Assembly: GCA_036154955.1 (NCBI GenBank)
Contig: JAYZWL010000106.1
Location: 7,795-71,794, forward strand
Reading direction: 5' to 3'
Source of the DNA: Albimonas sp036154955
GTDB lineage: Bacteria; Pseudomonadota; Alphaproteobacteria; Rhodobacterales; Rhodobacteraceae
Length of the DNA stretch: 64,000 bases
The notes below the pieces were generated by a model. It was not told where the DNA came from, did no database searches, and saw only the letters and a list, made by a program, of their open reading frames with translations. Made by a program: the position numbers and the translations under genes. This document shows positions 16,672 through 25,545 of the stretch, one piece after another (within the stretch, counting starts at the first letter, position 1; each line of letters starts with the position of its first letter).

Positions 16672-17376
16672 TCAGTCGAAGGTCTCGTCCTTCGACACGC
16701 CCCACAGCGCGGTCTTGGGCAACCAGCCTTCGACCCCGTCCTTGTAGACCTCGCACCAGTCGCGCTCGCAGGCCTCCACCTTCAGCACCACGCCGGGCGC
16801 GGCCCGGGCCACCACCGGGGCCGCGGTCGAGGCGGTTTCGCGCAGATCCGCCTCCACCGGCGTCACCAGCGCGGTGCGCACGCCCGAGAGCATGGAGTAA
16901 TGCACCCAGCCGAAGCCGCCCTCCTGGTCGCGCACCCGGCGCCAGTGGCCGTATTCGGCGATCACCTCCAGCGGCATGCCCTTGCGCACGAACACCCAGT
17001 CCACCCGGTGGGTCATGCCGGGGCCGCGGCGCACATTGGCCTGGGCGGCCTTGAGGCTGACGAAGCGGGGCAGGGGCAGGTCGGTGACCGGGCCGGTGGT
17101 CCGAACCGGATCGCCCGCAGGCTCGGGGCCGAGATCGGGGGCGCGCGACGTCATCTGCGGCTGGTCCGGGGGCGGGGTCGTGGCCTGGACATGCGCGTCG
17201 GGGGGCGGCGTGGCCGCGGCGGCGGAGGCGACCTGCGCCCAGCCGGCCCCCGCCCCGCCTAGGGCCCATGCCGTCGCCGCGCCGATGGCTAGCCCGCGGA
17301 CGCCCGCGCGTTCCGCCGCGCGCTTCCGCGCCGTCGCCCGTCCGCCCATCCGAACGCCCGCCCGATCGCCTGTCAT
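16672..17376 (-). CDS. exported protein with two bacterial SH3 domains
   Basis: A 234-residue predicted periplasmic protein. A basic N-terminus precedes a hydrophobic signal segment (GLAIGAATAWALGG) and an AQ cleavage site near residue 46. A Pro/Thr/Asp linker follows. The first SH3-like domain begins with AANVRRGPGM-type sequence and holds GHWRRVRD and GWVHYSML. The second holds ADLRETAS, CERDWCEVYKDG and GWLPKTALWG. Such domains often bind peptidoglycan or envelope proteins. The start could be ATG 17376 (GGAG site) or ATG 17349. It is divergent from the dehydrogenase gene. Confidence 0.75.
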   Translation of the reverse strand: MTGDRAGVRMGGRATARKRAAERAGVRGLAIGAATAWALGGAGAGWAQVASAAAATPPPDAHVQATTPPPDQPQMTSRAPDLGPEPAGDPVRTTGPVTDLPLPRFVSLKAAQANVRRGPGMTHRVDWVFVRKGMPLEVIAEYGHWRRVRDQEGGFGWVHYSMLSGVRTALVTPVEADLRETASTAAPVVARAAPGVVLKVEACERDWCEVYKDGVEGWLPKTALWGVSKDETFD

Positions 17377-17528
17377 CCGAAGCCTGCTCCGCTTCCCGCC
17401 GCGTCCGGGGCCCGCGTCTGCGCGCGGCGTCTCCGGACCTCGCGCGGGGCGACCGCTCAACCCGTGGACCCCGCGCCGGCTTTTGGTTAAGGCTATCGCA
17501 TCCGCACGGCCAGGAGAAGCCCGAGACC

Positions 17529-18551
17529 ATGCCCGCCGAGTCCCGTCCCCTTCCGTTCCCCGGCGGCCGTCCGCGCGTCGTGGTCACCCGCAAGCTGCCC
17601 GAGGCCGTCGAGGCCCGGATGCGCGAACTGTTCGAGGTGGACCTCAACCTGACCGACGCGCCGATGAGCCGCGAGGCGCTGGGCGCCGCGGTGCGCCGCG
17701 CCGACGTGCTGGTGCCCGCGCTGGGCGACCGCATCGACGCGGGGCTGATCGGGCAGGCCGGACCGGACCTCAAGCTGATCGCCAACTACGGCGCCGGCGT
17801 CGACCATATCGACGTGGAGACCGCGCGCCGCCGCGGCATCCACGTCTCCAACACCCCCGGCGTGCTGACCGAGGACACCGCCGACATGACCATGGCGCTG
17901 ATGCTGGCGGTCCCGCGCCGCCTGCGCGAGGGCGCCGCGGTGATCGAGGCGGAGGACGAGGCCGGATGGAAGGGCTGGTCGCCCACCTTCCTCAACGGCC
18001 GCCGCATCACCGGCAAGCGGCTCGGCATCCTCGGCATGGGCCGCATCGGCCAGGCGGTCGCCCGCCGGGCCCGCGCCTTCGGCATGTCGATCCACTACCA
18101 CAACCGCCGCCGCCTGCATTCGGAGATCGAGGGCGCGCTGGACGCGACCTGGTGGGAAAGCCTCGACCAGATGCTGGCCCGCATGGACATCGTCTCGGTC
18201 AACTGCCCGCACACGCCGGCCACCTATCACCTGCTCAACGCCCGCCGGCTTAAGCTGATGAAGCCCACCGCCTATATCGTGAACACCTCCCGCGGGGAGG
18301 TGATCGACGAGAACGCGCTGGGCCGGATGCTGAAGGCCGGGGAGCTCGCCGGCGCAGGCCTCGACGTGTTCGAGCGGGAGCCGACCGTGAACCCCGACCT
18401 CAAGGGCCTGCCGAACGTGCTGCTGCTGCCGCATATGGGCTCGGCCACGGAGGAGGGCCGGCTGGAGATGGGCGAGAAGGTCATCATCAATATCAAGACC
18501 TTCGCCGACGGCCACCGGCCGCCGGATCTCGTCGTGCCGTCGATGGTCTGA
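17529..18551 (+). CDS. D-2-hydroxyacid dehydrogenase (glyoxylate/hydroxypyruvate reductase type)
   Basis: A 340-residue NAD(P)-dependent D-isomer 2-hydroxyacid dehydrogenase. The nucleotide-binding GMGRIGQAVARRARAFG is in the middle. The catalytic residues appear in order: Arg in NTSRGEVIDE, Glu in DVFEREP and His in LLPHMGSAT. The N-terminal RVVVTRKLPEAVEARM and NYGAGVDHIDVETA fit the D-glycerate dehydrogenase/GyaR group, so glyoxylate or hydroxypyruvate is the likely substrate. This would fit C2 metabolism around the ethylmalonyl-CoA pathway. The start is ATG at 17529, with AGGAGA about 12 bp upstream. Confidence 0.87.
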   Translation: MPAESRPLPFPGGRPRVVVTRKLPEAVEARMRELFEVDLNLTDAPMSREALGAAVRRADVLVPALGDRIDAGLIGQAGPDLKLIANYGAGVDHIDVETARRRGIHVSNTPGVLTEDTADMTMALMLAVPRRLREGAAVIEAEDEAGWKGWSPTFLNGRRITGKRLGILGMGRIGQAVARRARAFGMSIHYHNRRRLHSEIEGALDATWWESLDQMLARMDIVSVNCPHTPATYHLLNARRLKLMKPTAYIVNTSRGEVIDENALGRMLKAGELAGAGLDVFEREPTVNPDLKGLPNVLLLPHMGSATEEGRLEMGEKVIINIKTFADGHRPPDLVVPSMV

Positions 18552-18582
18552 CCGGGACTCGGGCCGCGGCGCCGCCGGGAGG

Positions 18583-18598
18583 TTGACTCTCCAGTCAA
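18583..18598. promoter_or_regulatory. TTGACT-CTCC-AGTCAA inverted repeat
   Basis: A perfect 6-bp inverted repeat with a 4-bp centre, in an AT-richer spot between the dehydrogenase stop and the small membrane protein. The left half resembles a -35 box, and a poor -10 (TAAATG) follows at a 17-bp spacing. It could be a promoter/operator for the small gene. Confidence 0.35.
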
Positions 18599-18666
18599 TA
18601 TTAACTAAATGTGAACGACACGAGGGCGCGTCTGGGGAGGCGCCTGTCCAGACGATGGGGATCGTT

Positions 18667-18963
18667 ATGGCGTTGAAGTTCGCGGGGGCCCCGGGAAGCG
18701 CAAGTTTCGCTCCCGGCGCGGGCCCGACTTTGTTCGAACAGTTGAACGACACCGTGCTGTCGATGTGGACCGGCGAGGTCGCCCTCGTGGCGACCGGTCT
18801 GCTGGCGGCGTTGACGCTGTTCGTGTTCCTGCAGTCGCATCTGCGCGGAGCCGGCGAGCGCAGGCCCCGACGGCGGGAGGCGGAGATCTTCCGCGCCGAT
18901 CCCGTGTCGATGACCGAGCTGCGCCACGCGCGTATGCCCATCGCCGACCGCCCCCGCGCCTGA
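18667..18963 (+). CDS. small single-pass membrane protein, unknown function
   Basis: A 98-residue protein. A Gly/Ala/Pro-rich N-terminus is followed by FEQLNDTVLSMWTGEV. One transmembrane helix lies at about residues 38-56 (ALVATGLLAALTLFVFLQ), then a very basic cytoplasmic tail (GERRPRRREAE). I do not recognise a family. The ATG at 18667 has GGGG 6 bp upstream; an in-frame ATG at 18655 adds four residues. It is convergent with moeB. Confidence 0.6.
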   Translation: MALKFAGAPGSASFAPGAGPTLFEQLNDTVLSMWTGEVALVATGLLAALTLFVFLQSHLRGAGERRPRRREAEIFRADPVSMTELRHARMPIADRPRA

Positions 18964-19004
18964 CCGGCGTGCGGCCCCCCTTTTTCCGCGGGACGGATGT
19001 CGCG

Positions 19005-19027
19005 GGCCCCGGGCTTGACCCGGGGCC
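19005..19027. repeat. dispersed GC-rich palindrome, copy C
   Basis: GGCCCCGGG and CCCGGGGCC arms around a CTTGA centre, between the convergent small membrane protein gene and moeB. It is the same family as copies at 2456, 14625, 50951 and 62024. Confidence 0.8.
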
Positions 19028-19073
19028 TCTGGCCTGACGCGGGAAAGACGCCTCAGTCTTGGTGCGGGCGCGG

Positions 19074-19850
19074 TCAGCCGCCCCCGCGCTCGCGCTCGCC
19101 TCCGCCGCAGACCGGGCAGCCCGGCCGGCGCTTCACGCCGATGGTCCGCGCCTCGGCCCACAGCGCGTCCCAGATCAGCAGGCGGCCCGACAGCGCCTCG
19201 CCCGCGCCGACGATCAGCTTCGCCGCCTCCGCCGCCATCATCGCGCCGACGGTTCCGGCCAGCGCGCCCAGGACGCCCGCCTCGGCGCAGGCGGGGACCA
19301 GGCCGGGGGCGGGGCGCTCGGGGAAGACGCAGGCGTAGCAGGGGCCGCCCGCGGCGGGGTTCCACACCGAAAGCTGCCCTTCCCATTGCCCGATGGCGCC
19401 GGCGACCAGCGGCACGCCCAGCCGCGCGCAGGCGGCGTTGGCCAGGTGGCGGGTGTCGAAATTGTCCGACCCGTCGAGCACCGCCGCATGGCCGGCGAGG
19501 ATCGCGTCGGCGTTCGCCTCCGTCAGCCGCTCGGTCACGCCCCGCACCTCCACGCCCGGGTTCAGCGCGGCCAGCGCCTCGCGCGCGCTGTCGGTCTTGG
19601 GGCGGCCGACGGCGGCGGTGGCGTGCAGCACCTGGCGCTGCAGGTTCGACAGGCTGACCGCATCGTCGTCGATCACCGTCAGCCGCCCCACCCCCGCGGC
19701 CGCGAGGTAGAGGAGCGCGGGCGAGCCCAGCCCTCCGGCTCCGATCACCGCGACCGAGGCGGCGCGCAGCGCGGCCTGCCCGGGGCCGCCGATCTCGCGC
19801 AGCACGATATGGCGGGCGTAGCGTTCCAGCTCGTCGTCGGTCAGGGCCAT
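19074..19850 (-). CDS. moeB: molybdopterin-synthase adenylyltransferase / ThiF-family E1-like enzyme
   Basis: A 258-residue E1-like enzyme. It would adenylate the C-terminal glycine of MoaD (or ThiS) so that sulfur can be added for cofactor synthesis. RYARHIVLREIGGPGQ at the start, the ATP-binding GAGGLGSP, DDDAVSLSNLQRQ and SDNFDTRH all fit. Two zinc CxxC pairs are present (CYAC and CPVC). MoeB is preferred because no thi gene is nearby and length matches, but MoeB and ThiF cannot be separated by sequence alone. The ATG at 19850 has GGAGA 7 bp upstream. Confidence 0.88.
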   Translation of the reverse strand: MALTDDELERYARHIVLREIGGPGQAALRAASVAVIGAGGLGSPALLYLAAAGVGRLTVIDDDAVSLSNLQRQVLHATAAVGRPKTDSAREALAALNPGVEVRGVTERLTEANADAILAGHAAVLDGSDNFDTRHLANAACARLGVPLVAGAIGQWEGQLSVWNPAAGGPCYACVFPERPAPGLVPACAEAGVLGALAGTVGAMMAAEAAKLIVGAGEALSGRLLIWDALWAEARTIGVKRRPGCPVCGGGERERGGG

Positions 19851-19877
19851 GTTGGTCTCCGGAGGGGCGCGGGAGGG

Positions 19878-19997
19878 TCAGAGGTAGAACCCCGGCCGCC
19901 GGGCGCCAAGACCGGCCGGGGAAGGAGGCGCCGCGTCGCGCCCGCGCCAGGCCGCCCCCGCCCGCCCGCGGCGCAGGGCGAGGGGGGCGCCCGTCAT
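19878..19997 (-). CDS. possible 39-aa ORF upstream of moeB
   Basis: A 39-residue frame rich in Arg, Ala and Gly that ends in RRPGFYL. It begins with ATG at 19997, with a GGAGGGG sequence about 11 bp upstream, and stops 27 bp before the moeB start. This is the only plausible coding stretch in the 443-bp gap between moeB and the aminotransferase gene. In DNA this GC-rich an open frame of this length is expected by chance, so confidence is low. Confidence 0.2.
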   Translation of the reverse strand: MTGAPLALRRGRAGAAWRGRDAAPPSPAGLGARRPGFYL

Positions 19998-20293
19998 CGC
20001 CGTCTCTTCCCCTCCGCCCCGCGCGCCCCGGCCAGCCGCCCGAAACGGTCCGGCCGGGCGCCCCCGGTTCCGCGCGCCGCGGCCGCCCCGCCGCCGCCGG
20101 CGCGCGCGCGACGCGGCGCCCCTTCGGAACCCGCGCTTCCCGACCTGCGGCCCCCGCGCCTCACCCCGCGCCCCACCCCTCCCGTCCCGCTTCGCGCCGG
20201 GTCTGCGAAACTGGACGCATCCCCCTGCGCACGGTATCTTTTCCCCGCGAGGCGCCGCGACCAATGACGGCGCCCCTACATGAGGCAAGGCAC
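19998..20293. other. non-coding divergent region between moeB and the aminotransferase gene
   Basis: Extremely GC-rich, including a CG-alternating stretch near 20095-20120. I see no conserved frame and no clear hairpin terminator. The promoters for moeB and for the rightward aminotransferase-ftsK unit should lie here. A TATC-containing spot near 20236 is the only AT-rich part. Confidence 0.4.
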
Positions 20294-21505
20294 ATGCAGC
20301 AGCCCGAGCGGTTCTCGGACCTGCCGGAATACGCGTTTCCGCGTCTCCGCGCGCTCATCGAGGGCGTCGCGCCCGGCGGTCCATTGCTCCCGATGTCGCT
20401 GGGCGAGCCCCGGCACGACCTCCCCCCGTTCCTGGGCGAGGCGCTGGCGAGCCATGCCGACCTCTACGGGCGCTACCCGCCCAACGAGGGTTATCCCGAG
20501 CTGCGCGCCGCCATCTCCGGCTGGCTGCGACGCCGCTTCGACCTGCCCGAAAGCTGGACCGACCCCGACACCCGCGTCTTTCCGCTCAACGGCACGCGGG
20601 AGGGACTGTTCGCCGCCTGCCTCGCGCTCGTGCCCGAGCGCAAGAACGGCGAGCGTCCGGCGGTGCTGATCCCCAACCCGTTCTACCAGTGCTACGCGGT
20701 GGCCGCCCTGACCGTGGGGGCGGAGCCGATCTACGTCCCGGCCGAGGCCGCGACCGGCTTCCTGCCCGACTTCGCGTCCCTGCCGCCCGCGCTGCTCGAC
20801 CGGACCGCCGCGGTCTACCTGTGCTCCCCCGCCAACCCGCAGGGCGCGGTGGCGACGCTGGAGCAGTGGACCGCGCTGATCCGGCTGGCCGAGAAGCATG
20901 ATTTCAGGATCTTCGCCGACGAGTGCTATTCGGAGATCCACCGCGGGTCGCCGCCGCCCTCCTCCCTCCAGGCCGCCCAGGCGATGGGCGCGGATCCGGA
21001 ACGGGTGCTGGCCTTCCACTCCCTCTCCAAGCGCTCCAACCTGCCCGGCATCCGGTCCGGCTTCTGCGCGGGCGGGCCGAAGACCATCGCCGCCATGCGC
21101 AAGCTGCGCGCCTATGCCGGGGCGCCGCTGCCCGGGCCGATCCAGATGGCCTCGGCCGCGGTCTGGGCGGACGAGGCGCATGTGGACGCCTCGCGCGCGG
21201 TCTACATGGAGAAATTCGCCATGGCCGACCGCATCCTCGGCAACATGGAGGGCTACCGCCCGCCCGAGGCCGGGTTCTTCGTGTGGCTCGACGTCTCCGC
21301 CCGCCATGGCGACGGCGAGGCGGCGACCGTGAAGCTGTGGCGCGAGACCGGGGTGCGGGTGCTGCCCGGCGCCTATCTCTCGCGCCCCTCCCCCGACTGG
21401 CTGGGCGGCGGCGATCCCGGCGCGCGTTACGTGCGCATCGCCCTGGTGGAACGCCCCGAAGACGTGGAGCGGGGCCTGACCCTGATCCGCGACTGTCTCG
21501 GCTGA
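20294..21505 (+). CDS. class I/II PLP-dependent aminotransferase (DapC-like)
   Basis: A 403-residue fold-type I aminotransferase. NGTREGLFAACLAL, PNPFYQCYAVAALTVGAEP, and CSPANPQGA (substrate/PLP contact) are present. DECYSEIHRG follows, then the PLP lysine in SLSKRSNLPGIRSGF. The SLSKRSN form is typical of succinyldiaminopimelate transaminase-like enzymes, so a role in lysine/peptidoglycan precursor synthesis is possible but unproven. ATG 20294 has GAGG 8 bp upstream; ATG 20264 would add ten residues. It lies 16 bp before ftsK on the same strand, suggesting co-transcription. Confidence 0.85.
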   Translation: MQQPERFSDLPEYAFPRLRALIEGVAPGGPLLPMSLGEPRHDLPPFLGEALASHADLYGRYPPNEGYPELRAAISGWLRRRFDLPESWTDPDTRVFPLNGTREGLFAACLALVPERKNGERPAVLIPNPFYQCYAVAALTVGAEPIYVPAEAATGFLPDFASLPPALLDRTAAVYLCSPANPQGAVATLEQWTALIRLAEKHDFRIFADECYSEIHRGSPPPSSLQAAQAMGADPERVLAFHSLSKRSNLPGIRSGFCAGGPKTIAAMRKLRAYAGAPLPGPIQMASAAVWADEAHVDASRAVYMEKFAMADRILGNMEGYRPPEAGFFVWLDVSARHGDGEAATVKLWRETGVRVLPGAYLSRPSPDWLGGGDPGARYVRIALVERPEDVERGLTLIRDCLG

Positions 21506-21521
21506 ACGGAGACGACGACCC

Positions 21522-24383
21522 ATGGCCCTGTTCTCCCGCTCCGACCTCGACGATTACGAGCGCGAGCCCCGCGACAGCTTCCTGCCCGAAAGCTGGACCG
21601 AGGCCCTGCGCCGCCGGGCGGCGGAGCTGGCGGGGCTGGCGCTGGCGGCGATCGCCTCCGCCGCGGCGCTGATGCTGGCGAGCTATTCGCCGGAGGATCC
21701 GTCCTTCTTCAACATGACCGGCGGCGCCGCGTCCAACTGGCTGGGCATGGCCGGGGCCTACGCCGCCGACCCGCTGATGCGCACGCTGGGGCTGGCGGCC
21801 TGGATGCTGCCGCTGCTGATCGGAACCTGGGGCTGGCGGCTGGTGACCCATGAGGGCGAGCACCGGGCCTGGTCGCGCCTGCTGCTGTCGCCGCTGGCGG
21901 TGCTGGCGGTCGCGGCGGCGCTGTCCTCCCACATCCCGCCCGAGACCTGGCCGCATCCCTACGGGCTGGGCGGGCTGATCGGCGACGGGGCGGGCCGCGC
22001 GCTGGCCGAACAGGCGCCCTGGCCGCTGGCGCTGACCATGCTGGTTCTGTCGCTGGGGCTGGCCTTCTGCGCCGCCGCGCTCAGCCTGCTCGCGCTCGGC
22101 GTGGACTGGGAGGAGCTGGGCGGGCTGCGCCGCTGGATGACCGGGGGCCTGCGCTGGGCGCTGGGCCTGGTCGCGCGGCTGGTGGTCCGGCTGACCTCGC
22201 GCCGGAGCAAGCCGGCGGAGCCCCGTTCCTCCCGCCTCGGCGCGCCGCCGCCGATCGGGGCCGCCGCGCGCCGCGAACCGGCGGTGGAGGAGGACGGGGA
22301 CGGCTATGACGACGCCGCCCTTTACGACGACGACGATTACGACGACGGGGCGGACGAGCCGCGGTTGTCCGCCCGCGCCTCGGTTCGCGGTCCGGCGGCC
22401 GAGCCGGGTCTGCGCGCGGATGCGCGTCCCGAACCCCGTCGCCCCGAAGCTCCGCGCGCCGAGGCCCCCCGCTCTGACGCCCCCCGCCCCGAAGCGCCCC
22501 GGGCCGAGCCGCGCGGCGAGCCCAGCGTGATGGACCGCATCCGCAACATGGCCCGCCGGATCGAGCCCGCGCCGGCCGCGATCCATGACGACGATCCGGA
22601 TATCGGCGACTGGGACGAGGACGACGACCGAGTGCCCGCCCCGCGGGCCGAACCCACCGCCCGGGTCGCCGCGCCGGCGCCCGTGACCTCCGGTCCGCGG
22701 GAGCCGGCCATGTCCTCCCGCGCGCTGGGCGACGACTACGCCGACGCCGCTCCCGCCCCGATCCCCGCGCCGGTCCCGCGGGCCGAGGTCTCCGCCCCCG
22801 CCCGCGCCCCGGCCCTGTCCCGCCGCGCCGCGGCCGAGGCGCAGCCGATGCTGGATTTCGACGGCCAGGCCAATGGCGGCTGGACCCAGCCGCCCCTGTC
22901 GCTGCTGCAGAACCCCGCCCGCATCGAGCGCCCCCACCACTCCACCGAGGCGCTGGAGGAGAACGCCCGGATGCTGGAGGCGGTGCTGGACGACTACGGC
23001 ATCCGCGGCGAGATCGTGAAGGTCTCCCCCGGCCCGGTCGTCACCATGTATGAGCTGGAGCCGGCGCCGGGCCTCAAGGCCAGCCGCGTCATCGGGCTGG
23101 CGGACGACATCGCGCGGTCCATGTCCGCGCTCGCCGCCCGCGTCTCCACCGTGCCGGGCCGCTCGATCATCGGAATCGAGCTTCCCAACGAGATCCGAGA
23201 AAAGGTGCTGCTGCGCGAGCTTTTCGCCGCCCGCGCCTTCGGCGACGCCAAGGAGCGGCTGCTGATCGCCCTGGGCAAGGACATCGCGGGCGCGCCGATC
23301 GTGGCCAACCTCGCGCGCATGCCGCATCTGCTGATCGCGGGCACCACCGGCTCGGGCAAGTCGGTGGCGATCAACGTGATGATCCTGTCGCTGCTCTACC
23401 GGCTGTCGCCGAAAGAGTGCCGGATGATCATGATCGACCCCAAGATGCTGGAGCTGTCGGTCTATGACGGCATTCCGCACCTGCTGTCCCCCGTCGTCAC
23501 CGACCCCAAGAAGGCCGTCGTGGCCCTGAAATGGACGGTGGCGGAGATGGAGGACCGCTATCGAAAAATGTCGCGCATGGGCGTGCGCAACATCGAGGGC
23601 TACAATCAGCGCGTCCGCGACGCGCTGGCCAAGGGCGAGGCTTTCACCCGCACCGTGCAGACCGGCTTCGACGAGGACACCGGCGAGCCCGTGTTCGAAA
23701 CGCAGGAGTTCGAGCCGGAGGAGCTGCCCTTCATCGTCGTCGTGGTCGACGAGATGGCCGACCTGATGATGGTCGCGGGCAAGGAGATCGAGGCCTGCAT
23801 CCAGCGCCTCGCCCAGATGGCGCGGGCCTCGGGGATCCACATCATCATGGCCACGCAGCGCCCCTCGGTCGACGTGATCACCGGCACCATCAAGGCCAAC
23901 TTCCCGACCCGGATCTCGTTCCAGGTGACCTCCAAGATCGACAGCCGCACGATCCTGGGCGAGATGGGCGCCGAACAGCTGCTGGGCATGGGCGACATGC
24001 TCTACATGGCCGGCGGCGGGCGGCTGACGCGCGTGCATGGGCCCTTCGTGTCCGACGAGGAGGTCGAGGAGGTGGTCATGCATCTCAAGGCCCAGGGCGA
24101 GCCCGACTATGTGGGCGGCGTCACCGACGGGCCGGACGAGGAGCAGGCCTCCGAGATCGACGCGGTGCTGGGGCTGTCGGGCGACGAGACCGAGGGCGAG
24201 CTCTACGACCGCGCGGTGGCGATCGTGGCGCGGGACCGCAAGTGCTCCACCTCCTACATCCAGCGCAAGCTGGCCATCGGCTACCAGCGCGCGGCGCGGC
24301 TGGTGGAGCAGATGGAAGAGCAGGGCGTGGTCTCGCCGGCCAACAAGGTCGGCAAGCGCGAAATCCTGGTGGGCGAGGTCTGA
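21522..24383 (+). CDS. ftsK: DNA translocase FtsK
   Basis: A 953-residue septal DNA translocase. It pumps chromosome ends across the closing septum and activates XerCD at dif. The N-terminal 220 residues hold four hydrophobic segments (membrane domain). Residues about 230-450 are a low-complexity linker rich in Asp, Ala, Pro and Arg, including PEAPRAEAPR-type repeats. The motor follows, with Walker A GTTGSGKS near residue 607, Walker B VVVDEMADLM and MATQRPSVDVITG. The final 65 residues are the winged-helix gamma domain that reads KOPS sites (CSTSYIQRKLAIGYQRAA). Length and domain order are normal. Confidence 0.97.
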   Translation: MALFSRSDLDDYEREPRDSFLPESWTEALRRRAAELAGLALAAIASAAALMLASYSPEDPSFFNMTGGAASNWLGMAGAYAADPLMRTLGLAAWMLPLLIGTWGWRLVTHEGEHRAWSRLLLSPLAVLAVAAALSSHIPPETWPHPYGLGGLIGDGAGRALAEQAPWPLALTMLVLSLGLAFCAAALSLLALGVDWEELGGLRRWMTGGLRWALGLVARLVVRLTSRRSKPAEPRSSRLGAPPPIGAAARREPAVEEDGDGYDDAALYDDDDYDDGADEPRLSARASVRGPAAEPGLRADARPEPRRPEAPRAEAPRSDAPRPEAPRAEPRGEPSVMDRIRNMARRIEPAPAAIHDDDPDIGDWDEDDDRVPAPRAEPTARVAAPAPVTSGPREPAMSSRALGDDYADAAPAPIPAPVPRAEVSAPARAPALSRRAAAEAQPMLDFDGQANGGWTQPPLSLLQNPARIERPHHSTEALEENARMLEAVLDDYGIRGEIVKVSPGPVVTMYELEPAPGLKASRVIGLADDIARSMSALAARVSTVPGRSIIGIELPNEIREKVLLRELFAARAFGDAKERLLIALGKDIAGAPIVANLARMPHLLIAGTTGSGKSVAINVMILSLLYRLSPKECRMIMIDPKMLELSVYDGIPHLLSPVVTDPKKAVVALKWTVAEMEDRYRKMSRMGVRNIEGYNQRVRDALAKGEAFTRTVQTGFDEDTGEPVFETQEFEPEELPFIVVVVDEMADLMMVAGKEIEACIQRLAQMARASGIHIIMATQRPSVDVITGTIKANFPTRISFQVTSKIDSRTILGEMGAEQLLGMGDMLYMAGGGRLTRVHGPFVSDEEVEEVVMHLKAQGEPDYVGGVTDGPDEEQASEIDAVLGLSGDETEGELYDRAVAIVARDRKCSTSYIQRKLAIGYQRAARLVEQMEEQGVVSPANKVGKREILVGEV

Positions 24384-24648
24384 TCCATCGGCGCCCCTGC
24401 GGGGCATTCCTTCCTCTCCGGCCCTTGCGGGCCTTCGGGTGGGCGCGGGCGCGTGGGGCGTTCTTCAATCCGCCGCGTCGCGTGGGCTGAAGGAAGGGCG
24501 CTTTTCTGCTGAGAAGGCCCCGAGGAGGGCCTTCCCCAAGCGTGATGCGAGTCTTCGGCCGCCTCAAGGCCGAGCCGCCTGCGGCGGTCGCTTCGCGAGC
24601 CTTGACCCGACCGAAGACTCGCGCGCCGGGGAGAGGGGCTGGGCGTGG
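24384..24648. other. structured intergenic region after ftsK
   Basis: No gene is apparent. Two hairpins stand out. One is GAAGGCCC/GGGCCTTC with a 6-nt loop at 24513-24534. The other is a larger nested structure: outer 12-bp arms at 24547-24558 and 24611-24622 (GCGAGTCTTCGG and its exact complement), inner 7-bp arms TCAAGGC/GCCTTGA, and a central GCCGCC/GGCGG pair. The nesting suggests a folded RNA or an intergenic repeat between the convergent ftsK and psuK genes. Confidence 0.5.
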
Positions 24649-25545
24649 CTAAGGGCGCGCGCCCATATGAGAGATGGCGCGGGCGGCGGTGGCGTGGGCC
24701 TGGGCGAGGGCGGCGTCGGCGCGCGCGCCGACCAGCCAGGCGGCGAGGAACCCCGCGGCGAATGCGTCGCCGGCCCCGGTGCTGTCCACCATCCGCGCGG
24801 GCGGTGGCGCGGCGCGCGCCACCGGGCGGCCTTCCGCCCAGACCCGCGCCTCCCCCGACCCGTCCTTGATCGCGAGCAGCGGGAAGCGGGGGGCGAGGGC
24901 GGCGGCCTGGGCTTCCGGGTCCGTCTCGCCGGTCAGCGCCGCGGCCTCGGCCCGATTGGGGAAGAGCAGGCGAGCGCCGGCGACGGCCTCGAAGAAGGCC
25001 TGGGCGCCGATCTCGGCCAGGAACGAGGCGGAGCCCGGATCCACGCTCACCGCCACGCCCCGCGCCGCCGCCCGCGCGACGAGGCCCGAGACCGCCGCCC
25101 GCGGCCCGGGTTCCACCAGCGAATAGCCCGAGACATGCACGAGGTCCGCGCCGTCGAGCAGGGCGTCGGGCAGGTCCCCGGGCGCGAGCCGGTCATTGGC
25201 CCCGCGGGAGGTCAGGAAACTGCGCTCCCCGTCGGTCGGGTCCACAAGGGCCACCAGCGCGCCGGTGGGCGCGTCGGGGTCGGGGGCGAGGCGGGGGACG
25301 ACGCCGGCGGCGCGGAACTCGGCCTCCAGCACGGGCAGGTCCGCGGCGCCGACCCGGCCGGCGAAGGTCACCTCCACGCCCAGCGCGGCCAGCCAGGCGG
25401 CGCAGTTGGCGGCCGAGCCCCCGGGGGCGAAGCGCACCTCCGCCCGCCGGTCGGCGCCGCGGATCGGCGGGCCCTCGGGCCGCACCAGCACATCGCGCAT
25501 CACGTCGCCCGCCACCAGCGCGCGGCGGGCGGCGGGGCGGCTCAT
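24649..25545 (-). CDS. psuK: PfkB-family kinase, probable pseudouridine kinase
   Basis: A 298-residue ribokinase-fold sugar kinase. GGSAANCAAWLAALG near residue 45 is the first PfkB motif, and DSTGAGDAFAAGFLAAW near residue 260 is the second, with the catalytic Asp in GAGD. The gene overlaps psuG by four bases (ATGA), so it almost certainly phosphorylates pseudouridine to pseudouridine 5'-phosphate for PsuG. Without that context only 'PfkB kinase' could be claimed. It is the second gene of a two-gene unit. No transporter for pseudouridine is adjacent. Confidence 0.85.
   Translation of the reverse strand: MSRPAARRALVAGDVMRDVLVRPEGPPIRGADRRAEVRFAPGGSAANCAAWLAALGVEVTFAGRVGAADLPVLEAEFRAAGVVPRLAPDPDAPTGALVALVDPTDGERSFLTSRGANDRLAPGDLPDALLDGADLVHVSGYSLVEPGPRAAVSGLVARAAARGVAVSVDPGSASFLAEIGAQAFFEAVAGARLLFPNRAEAAALTGETDPEAQAAALAPRFPLLAIKDGSGEARVWAEGRPVARAAPPPARMVDSTGAGDAFAAGFLAAWLVGARADAALAQAHATAARAISHMGARP

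Noticed and set aside
19994..20176. A 60-residue minus-strand frame upstream of moeB
   Set aside because: Almost only Gly, Arg and Ala, with no ribosome site; typical random frame in very GC-rich DNA.
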